Origin: Hymenobacter daecheongensis DSM 21074
Lineage (GTDB): Bacteria; Bacteroidota; Bacteroidia; Cytophagales; Hymenobacteraceae
NCBI RefSeq assembly: GCF_900141805.1
Contig: NZ_FQYN01000007.1
Location: 124,001-188,000 of the forward strand
Length of the DNA: 64,000 nt
Reading direction: 5' to 3'
Part shown: piece by piece, positions 59,062-64,000 of the stretch
Position numbering within the stretch: position 1 is the first letter of the stretch
Layout of the letters: every line of letters starts with the position of its first letter
Notes under the pieces: generated by a model
What the model was told of the DNA's origin: nothing
The model's input: only the letters and a program-made list of their open reading frames with translations
Database searches by the model: none
Translations under genes and position numbers: made by a program

Positions 59062-61362
59062 TCACCCGCCCAGCACCGGCACTGGCTGGCGGATTTCCTT
59101 GGGCTTGTGCTTGTAGAAATACAGAATCAGAATCGGCAGCAAAGTCAGCTCGGCTACTACGCCGAACAGCAGGGTGAGGCCAATGAGCAAGCCCACGTAG
59201 AACGTGCCGTCGAAGGAGGAGAAAATCAGCGTGCTGAAGCCCCCGACCAGGATCAGGGACGTCACGATAACGGCTTTGCCAGCCATCAGGTAGGTTTTGC
59301 GCACCGCCCGAAACAGGTTGGGCTCCTGCAGCAGCACCAGCTTGAGCTTGCTGATGAAGTGAATCGTATCATCGACGGCAATGCCGAAGGCGATGGTGAA
59401 AATGATGCTGGTGCTCACCTTCATGCTCACGCCGGCTAGCCCCATTACGCCCGCCACAATGAGAATAGGCACCAGATTCGGGATGAGCACGACCACCGTC
59501 ATGCGCAGGGAGCGGAACAGGAACAGCACGATGAGCGTGACCATCACCACGTCGATGCTCATGCCCGTAATCATGTTTATAGTGAGCGTGGAGTTGTTTT
59601 TGTCGATGAGGTTGGCCGAGCCGGTGAGGCGGGTTTGCACCACCGTTGAGTCGACTTGCTGGCGCAGGAAGCGGCGCAGATCCGCGTTCAGGGCACCGGC
59701 CCGCACGCTGCCCACGTCAGGCATGCGGCCGGTGAGGCGGCCCTCGGAGGCATCGGGCCGCACCAGGGCCCGGAACTCGGGCTTGTTGCGAAACAGCTTC
59801 ACCCGCCGCACCAGCTGCGCCAGTTCGGCCTCGGAGTCGGGGAGGCGGTATTCGGTCAAAAGCCCGCCATTCAGCGCCTTGCGCACTGATTTGATGAGCG
59901 TGACGGGCGAAGCCACGAAGTTGAGCCCGTAGCTTTTCTGCAGGTAGCCTTCAATCTTCTCGGTCTGGCGCAGCACCGCCAGGTCGTAGATGGTGCGGCC
60001 GGGGGCGGGCTGCAGATCCAGCTCGAAGGGCCGTACGCCGGCGAATTTCCGTTCAAAAAAGCCAAAATCCAGCTTCACCGGGTCGTTTTGGGAGAGGTCA
60101 TCCAGCAGGGCCGAGTTGATGCGGATGCGCGAGGCCGACGCCACCGAGCCCACCAAGATGAGCGCCGAGAGGCCCACCACCAGCCGCCGCCGGGCCAGCA
60201 CTGTGCGAAACAGGCGGCCCAGCACGCCGTCCCAGCTGTGGCCCTCGGCCCGCGGGATGCGCAGCTGCGGCTTGCCCAGCAGCATAAGCATGGCCGGCAG
60301 CAGCGTAAATGACAGCACAAAGGTGAGCAGCACGGCAATGCCCGTAAACAGCCCGAAGTTGTAGATGGGCCGGATGGTGCTGGTCATCAGCGTGAAAAAG
60401 CCGATGCTGGTGGTCAGCGCCGACAGCCCCGAGCCGAACCCGGATTCCTTCAGCGTAATCAGCAGGGCCTCTTTCTTGCCGGTGCCGTAGCCCAGCTCTG
60501 TGTTGTAGCGCGTGATGATGTGGATGGTATCGGACATGCCCACCACAAACAGCATGATGGGCAGCAGCGCCGTCATCAGGTCAATGCTGACCCCGCAGGC
60601 GCTCATCAGCCCCAGGCCCCACAAAATGGCCCCCAGCACCACCACCAGCGGCAGCACCACGCCCCACCACGTCCGGAACGTGAACCACAGCAGCACCGTG
60701 ACCAGCACCACCGACAACGACATAAACACCACCAATTCCCGCTGCAGCCGATCCACGAACACGGACTGGGCCACCAGCTTGCCAGCCAGGTGGTAGGTTT
60801 CGGGGGCAAAACCCTGCCGGGCCAGCTCGGTGCGCACGGCCGCAAGCAGCGAGTCGCCGGGGGGCTTGCTCAGGTTGGGTGAGGTCTGCAAAAGGATGGT
60901 CACAGCGCGGGCATCCTGGGCAATCAAGTTGCCCACCAGCCCCGGCGTGCGGTACACCAGGGCCGAATCTGCGGCGCGGCGGGCCGGCTCCTGCGGGTGC
61001 AGATACGGCAAGTTGAACACCCCAAAGCCCTCCACCACCGGGTTGGTGGCATTGGTGGGCGAGCTGACGTGCAGCACGTGGCGGCGCTGCTGGATAAAGC
61101 GCGTGAGCGAATCGACGCGGGTCAGAAACCGGGGCTCAAATACGGTGCGGCCGGGCGCGGCTTCCAGGCCCAGCAGCACGTAATCGTTGTCGTTGCCGAA
61201 GCGGGCCGAGTACTGCTCGTAGTAGGCCAGGTCGGGGTCGCCGGCGGGGTAGAAGTCGTTGAAATTGTAGTTGAAGCGCAGCCGGGCCACGAAAAACCCC
61301 GCCAGCACGGTGAGCAGGCTCAGCGTGAGCAGGGTGAGGTAACTGACTTTGCGAAGCGGCAT
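59062..61362 (-). CDS. RND superfamily exporter (MMPL type)
   Basis: 766 residues in two homologous halves, each with one helix, a large periplasmic domain and five helices. Motifs: LRKVSYLTLLTLSLLTVLAGFFVARLRF at the N-terminus, VVGMSDTIHIITRYN and, in the second half, FGIAVDDTIHFISKLKLVL, the RND/MMPL helix-4 motif with the proton-relay Asp. It probably exports a lipid or hydrophobic metabolite. No adaptor or TolC gene is adjacent, so it is likely an MMPL-type stand-alone pump. Confidence 0.9.
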   Translation of the reverse strand: MPLRKVSYLTLLTLSLLTVLAGFFVARLRFNYNFNDFYPAGDPDLAYYEQYSARFGNDNDYVLLGLEAAPGRTVFEPRFLTRVDSLTRFIQQRRHVLHVSSPTNATNPVVEGFGVFNLPYLHPQEPARRAADSALVYRTPGLVGNLIAQDARAVTILLQTSPNLSKPPGDSLLAAVRTELARQGFAPETYHLAGKLVAQSVFVDRLQRELVVFMSLSVVLVTVLLWFTFRTWWGVVLPLVVVLGAILWGLGLMSACGVSIDLMTALLPIMLFVVGMSDTIHIITRYNTELGYGTGKKEALLITLKESGFGSGLSALTTSIGFFTLMTSTIRPIYNFGLFTGIAVLLTFVLSFTLLPAMLMLLGKPQLRIPRAEGHSWDGVLGRLFRTVLARRRLVVGLSALILVGSVASASRIRINSALLDDLSQNDPVKLDFGFFERKFAGVRPFELDLQPAPGRTIYDLAVLRQTEKIEGYLQKSYGLNFVASPVTLIKSVRKALNGGLLTEYRLPDSEAELAQLVRRVKLFRNKPEFRALVRPDASEGRLTGRMPDVGSVRAGALNADLRRFLRQQVDSTVVQTRLTGSANLIDKNNSTLTINMITGMSIDVVMVTLIVLFLFRSLRMTVVVLIPNLVPILIVAGVMGLAGVSMKVSTSIIFTIAFGIAVDDTIHFISKLKLVLLQEPNLFRAVRKTYLMAGKAVIVTSLILVGGFSTLIFSSFDGTFYVGLLIGLTLLFGVVAELTLLPILILYFYKHKPKEIRQPVPVLGG

Positions 61363-61534
61363 GAGCAGAATAAACCCGAATCAGAATCGGGGCGGAAGAG
61401 AAAAACGCGAGGGGCCGGGGCCGAAGTTCGGCCGCACCTTCGTACTTTAGAGGCAGCGGAAACCGGCGGGCCGACTTCGGGAAGCCAACCATGCCCCGCC
61501 GGCTTTTGTTTCCTCACTTTTCAGATCCAACCCC

Positions 61535-61780
61535 ATGAAAAACGCTCTGCTGGCCCTGACCCTGTTCGCCTTCATCGGCACCGCCGCCGCCCACGATGGC
61601 AAAGACGAGAAAGGCAAAAAAAGCAAGAAAGAAGCCTGCCCGACGGCCATGAAAGCCAGCTGCAGCAAGGAAGGCACTACGGCCGCCACACCCTCGTGCT
61701 GCATGAAAAAAGGCGCGAAAACGGCCGCCGTGAAGTCTGCCGAAACTATGCCGGCGGCTCCGGCCTTTAAGTCGCTGTAA
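61535..61780 (+). CDS. Small cysteine-rich secreted protein
   Basis: 81 residues. A signal peptide (MKNALLALTLFAFIGTAAAHD) and then Lys/Ala-rich repeats around four or so cysteines (SKKEACPTAMKASCSKEGTT, PSCCMKKGAKTAAVKSAE). The alternation of Cys, Lys and Thr suggests a metal-binding or cross-linked surface peptide. Not recognised. Single gene. Confidence 0.6.
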   Translation: MKNALLALTLFAFIGTAAAHDGKDEKGKKSKKEACPTAMKASCSKEGTTAATPSCCMKKGAKTAAVKSAETMPAAPAFKSL

Positions 61781-61799
61781 GGCTGCGAGATGTTATATG

Positions 61800-61836
61800 A
61801 AAAACACCCTATACGTCAGGCGTATAGGGTGTTTTT
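61800..61836 (+). terminator. Terminator after the Cys-rich protein
   Basis: A perfect 16-bp stem (AAAAACACCCTATACG 61800-61815 with 61821-61836) ends in a T-run. Confidence 0.9.
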
Positions 61837-61851
61837 GATTATACTAATTTT

Positions 61852-62325
61852 ATGCATAAAAGCAGACAAGAATCGTTAAGTGACTCTTACACTAAAGTCT
61901 ATTTTCATTTTTTCAATACCGTGCTCGATGAGGATTATACTGAGAGCCTTTGGGCACAGGTAGTCAATGCTGAGGAAGGAAAATATAGACTGGACAACAT
62001 TCCCTTCTTTGTGAAGAGCTACGCATTAGCTGATATTGTGTATGCACAGTTGCAAAACGAGGAACTAGTTGTACAAGGCTTAGTAGCAGAGTCGGGCAAT
62101 AGTACTCTGCAAATTATCTTTTTCAAAGAAAAATTAATCCATCAGGTTCAGAATAAATTAGAGTCAATGGGGTGTGACTGGGAAGGAAGTCATCTGCCAG
62201 ACTATTTCTCCGTCAACATACCCAAGCAACTTGTTTACAAACCAATCGAACGATATCTGCAGGAACTGGAAAAGCAGGAGGTACTAAGTTACCGGGAAGC
62301 ATGTTTAGCGCATGGTTCTTCATAA
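61852..62325 (+). CDS. DUF4265 domain protein (AT-rich)
   Basis: 157 residues. ESLWAQVVNAEEGKYRLDNIPFFVKSYALADIVYAQ, ELVVQGLVAESGNSTLQIIF and MGCDWEGSHLPDYFSVNIP fit DUF4265, a family often found next to polymorphic toxins as an immunity-like protein. The gene and its leader are AT-rich, unlike the neighbours, which suggests recent transfer. No toxin gene is nearby. Confidence 0.78.
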   Translation: MHKSRQESLSDSYTKVYFHFFNTVLDEDYTESLWAQVVNAEEGKYRLDNIPFFVKSYALADIVYAQLQNEELVVQGLVAESGNSTLQIIFFKEKLIHQVQNKLESMGCDWEGSHLPDYFSVNIPKQLVYKPIERYLQELEKQEVLSYREACLAHGSS

Positions 62326-62349
62326 ACTTTAGATTCGCTAGCTGTAACT

Positions 62350-62393
62350 AAAAAGACTGCCCATTCTCACAGGGAAAATAGGCAGTCCTTTTA
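62350..62393. terminator. Hairpin between DUF4265 and hypothetical gene
   Basis: AAAAAGACTGCC (62350-62361) pairs with GGCAGTCCTTTT (62381 on) with one mismatch and has A/T-runs on both sides, so it can work in both directions. Confidence 0.6.
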
Positions 62394-62426
62394 GTATATT
62401 TCAATTGCTCGTTGAACGCCTTTTAC

Positions 62427-62720
62427 CTACGCCAACACGCTTTCCTCCATCAACTCAGCCAGACTCACTTCCTCCACGTCCGGCACGGCCGCAAACCGGC
62501 TTTCGTGAAAATTAGCCTCGGGAAAGCCCGGGGCCACGCCGGCGTTGCTGATTTCGGCCAGCGTGAGGCCGTAGCCGCGGGGCGTGTCATAGAGGCTGCG
62601 CACGGTGTAGATGGGGCCGCGCTTGGGCGTTTGGATGGCCGGGTTCTGGGCCCGGAGCACGGTAAAGTCGTCGTTGGTGCAGACCACGGCCTGCCCGGGG
62701 TGAAATAGCGGGGGATTCAT
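62427..62720 (-). CDS. Conserved hypothetical protein
   Basis: 97 residues from MNPPLFHPGQAVVCTNDDFTVLRAQNPAIQ, with a middle GPIYTVRSLYDTPRGYGLTLAEI and an acidic end. The opening F-x-P-G-x-x-V-V-C and the small beta-rich layout look like an SH3-like domain, but no family name can be given. It lies beside the nuclease lipoprotein gene, transcribed from the same strand with a 36-base gap. Confidence 0.6.
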   Translation of the reverse strand: MNPPLFHPGQAVVCTNDDFTVLRAQNPAIQTPKRGPIYTVRSLYDTPRGYGLTLAEISNAGVAPGFPEANFHESRFAAVPDVEEVSLAELMEESVLA

Positions 62721-62756
62721 GCCGGCAAAGATACGGTGCTTCCTCGTGCCGGGCCA

Positions 62757-63617
62757 CTACTGCGTAGGGCCATTATCAACCCGCGCCTCTACCACCTGCT
62801 GCACCGCCGGGCTCACGGCCGAAAGCAGATCGTAGCCGGTGGCGGCTTCCAGGGCATCTACGGTGGTGCGGTAGGGGCCCCAGGCGGTATCGAGGCCGTT
62901 GTCGTTGGGCGTATCCACGGCAATGATGCGGGTGGCAGAACTCACGCGGGTGGCATCGGCGGTGCCCGTGGGCAGCACCACAATCACCTTCCAGATGCGG
63001 CTTGGCACCGTCACGCGGCCGTTGTCGAGGGTGGTTTTGGCCCCGGCCGAGCCCGTGCCGCCGCTGCCGTACTGGCCCTGAATGATGTATAGCTCATTGC
63101 CGGCAGCTACCAGGCTGCGGCAGTAGGTTTCGAGGCCGGCCCAGGTTTGCTGGTTGTTGCGCGGGGCCTGCGGCACCATGTTGGTCATCAGAAAGGTAGC
63201 CGAGTTGTCAGCCACGGTGGCGGTGCGGTCGGCGGAGGGGCAGTTGTGGCCGCGGTCGAAGCCCGAGCCCACGTAGCTGCTGGCCTGCACCTGGTACCAG
63301 CCAGTAGGCAAGTCCGCATCGGGCCGAAAATCATCCTGACGAGCGGCGCTGCCCAGCCAGGAAGCGGCCAGGTGCCAGCTCACCCAGTTCGGAATGCCTT
63401 TGTCGCGGTGGTAGGAGAGGATGTATTGGGGCTTGGTGAGCAGGTAGTTGGTGGGCGACGCCACGTCGGCCACGGCCCCGCTGGGGTTGCCCAGGGCCAA
63501 GTGGCCATCCACGGTGGGCGTGGGGGAAGGCGTGGGGGCCACCTGCTCATCGGAACAGGAAGTGGCCAGCAGGCCGGCAAGCAGCAATAGGGCAGGGCAG
63601 GAGGGCAGACGAAGCAT
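62757..63617 (-). CDS. DNA/RNA non-specific endonuclease, lipoprotein
   Basis: 286 residues. MLRLPSCPALLLLAGLLATSC is a lipoprotein signal with lipobox (LLATSC); a Pro/Thr linker follows. The beta-beta-alpha-metal nuclease core shows YILSYHRDKGIPNWVSWHL, then GSGFDRGHNCPSADRTA, where DRGH holds the catalytic His, and FLMTNMVPQAPRNNQQTWAGLETYCR, with the metal-binding Asn in NNQQTW. It degrades nucleic acids at the cell surface. ATG 63617 is chosen; the frame is open to 63950, but that part overlaps the divergent thyA. Confidence 0.9.
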   Translation of the reverse strand: MLRLPSCPALLLLAGLLATSCSDEQVAPTPSPTPTVDGHLALGNPSGAVADVASPTNYLLTKPQYILSYHRDKGIPNWVSWHLAASWLGSAARQDDFRPDADLPTGWYQVQASSYVGSGFDRGHNCPSADRTATVADNSATFLMTNMVPQAPRNNQQTWAGLETYCRSLVAAGNELYIIQGQYGSGGTGSAGAKTTLDNGRVTVPSRIWKVIVVLPTGTADATRVSSATRIIAVDTPNDNGLDTAWGPYRTTVDALEAATGYDLLSAVSPAVQQVVEARVDNGPTQ

Positions 63618-63688
63618 ACGGACCAAGTAAATTCGGCTGCAAAGGTGCGACACAATAGCCAGCCACGCGGCCCAACCAGCCCTGGCCC

Positions 63689-63718
63689 TTGCCGGCCGGA
63701 GCCGGCTTATTACCTTTG
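63689..63718 (+). promoter_or_regulatory. Full Bacteroidota-type promoter for thyA
   Basis: TTG (63689-63691), a 19-base spacer and TACCTTTG (63711-63718) match TTG-N19-TAnnTTTG exactly. The predicted start near 63725 leaves about 20 bases before the ATG at 63745. Confidence 0.78.
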
Positions 63719-63744
63719 AAGCTGCCCCCACTTGCTCCCGCCTT

Positions 63745-64000
63745 ATGCAGCAGTACCTCGACCTCGTCCGCCATATCCTAGACCACGGCACCCGCAAAAC
63801 CGACCGCACCGGCACCGGCACGCTCAGTATTTTCGGCCACCAGATGCGCTTCAATCTGCAGCAGGGCTTCCCCTTGGTTACTACCAAGAAAGTCCACCTG
63901 AAAAGCATCATCCACGAGTTGCTCTGGTTTCTGCGCGGCGATACCAACATTCAGTACCTGAAGGAAAACGGGGTGAAAATCTGGGACGAATGGGCTGATG
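63745..64000 (+). CDS. thyA: Thymidylate synthase (partial, 5' end)
   Basis: Converts dUMP to dTMP with methylene-tetrahydrofolate. The first 85 residues are present: [38 protein letters not shown], with the Arg-binding loop RTGTGT, then [40 protein letters not shown]. The window ends in frame before the catalytic Cys. ATG 63745 fits the family start. It is divergent from the nuclease gene, with a complete promoter 27 bases upstream. Confidence 0.95.
   Translation, partial: MQQYLDLVRHILDHGTRKTDRTGTGTLSIFGHQMRFNLQQGFPLVTTKKVHLKSIIHELLWFLRGDTNIQYLKENGVKIWDEWAD

Overview
The window is about 64 kb of high-GC chromosomal DNA from a Bacteroidota bacterium, most likely Hymenobacter or a close relative in the Cytophagales. 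Four things point there: FabH, DapD, QueE, MnmE and DUF349 proteins of Hymenobacter type; a type IX secretion (T9SS) sorting domain at the end of one secreted protein; an OmpA/PD40/TPR envelope protein; and promoters of the Bacteroidota type (TTG, 19-base spacer, TAnnTTTG) rather than -35/-10 boxes. The clearest promoters lie upstream of 3-hydroxybutyryl-CoA dehydrogenase, tRNA-Thr and thyA. No prophage, integrase, transposase, rRNA operon or CRISPR array was seen. Assignment to Hymenobacter rests on recalled protein similarity, not on a search.

Layout. 1-7.8 kb: queE, an OmpA-family envelope protein, two tandem small secreted paralogues, then gltA, mnmE and a DtxR/MntR regulator on the minus strand. 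8-16 kb: fabH, a glycosyltransferase, dapD, msrA, 3-hydroxybutyryl-CoA dehydrogenase, a 56-residue membrane protein, a beta-barrel protein and an ABC-F ATPase. 16-25 kb: a DUF4199 membrane protein, two more paralogues of the small secreted family, a lipoprotein, an L,D-transpeptidase, an M48 protease, a lipid kinase, a metallophosphoesterase, a LON-domain protein, mtgA and an NTF2-like protein. 25-32 kb: an ECF sigma / membrane anti-sigma-like / beta-barrel operon, a CoA-binding protein, an FAD dehydrogenase, an MFS carrier and a DUF2911 protein. 32-42 kb: tryptophan dioxygenase, serine dehydratase beta subunit, a TolC/HlyD efflux pair, gpsA, an EamA protein and catalase. 42-51 kb: a decayed copy and then an intact copy of a T9SS-secreted protein, maf, DUF1015, pdxH, algH, a DUF349 protein and tRNA-Thr. 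51-64 kb: a CrtA-like carotenoid oxygenase, stress and lipid genes, slyD, a SMUBP-2-like helicase, an orphan Imm51-type protein, an RND/MMPL exporter, two AT-rich probable imports (one a DUF4265 protein), a secreted nuclease lipoprotein and the 5' end of thyA.

Most genes are housekeeping or envelope genes in one- to three-gene units closed by strong hairpin terminators. Two signals stand out. First, there are four copies, in two tandem pairs, of an uncharacterised small exported protein family with an E-x-Q/E-Y core and an LxPxQ tail. Each copy has its own AT-rich leader and terminator. Second, intergenic spaces are densely occupied by long nested inverted repeats of several families (43-bp, 29-bp, 42-bp, 53-bp and 35-bp arms). 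No mobilising enzyme for these repeats is encoded in the window.
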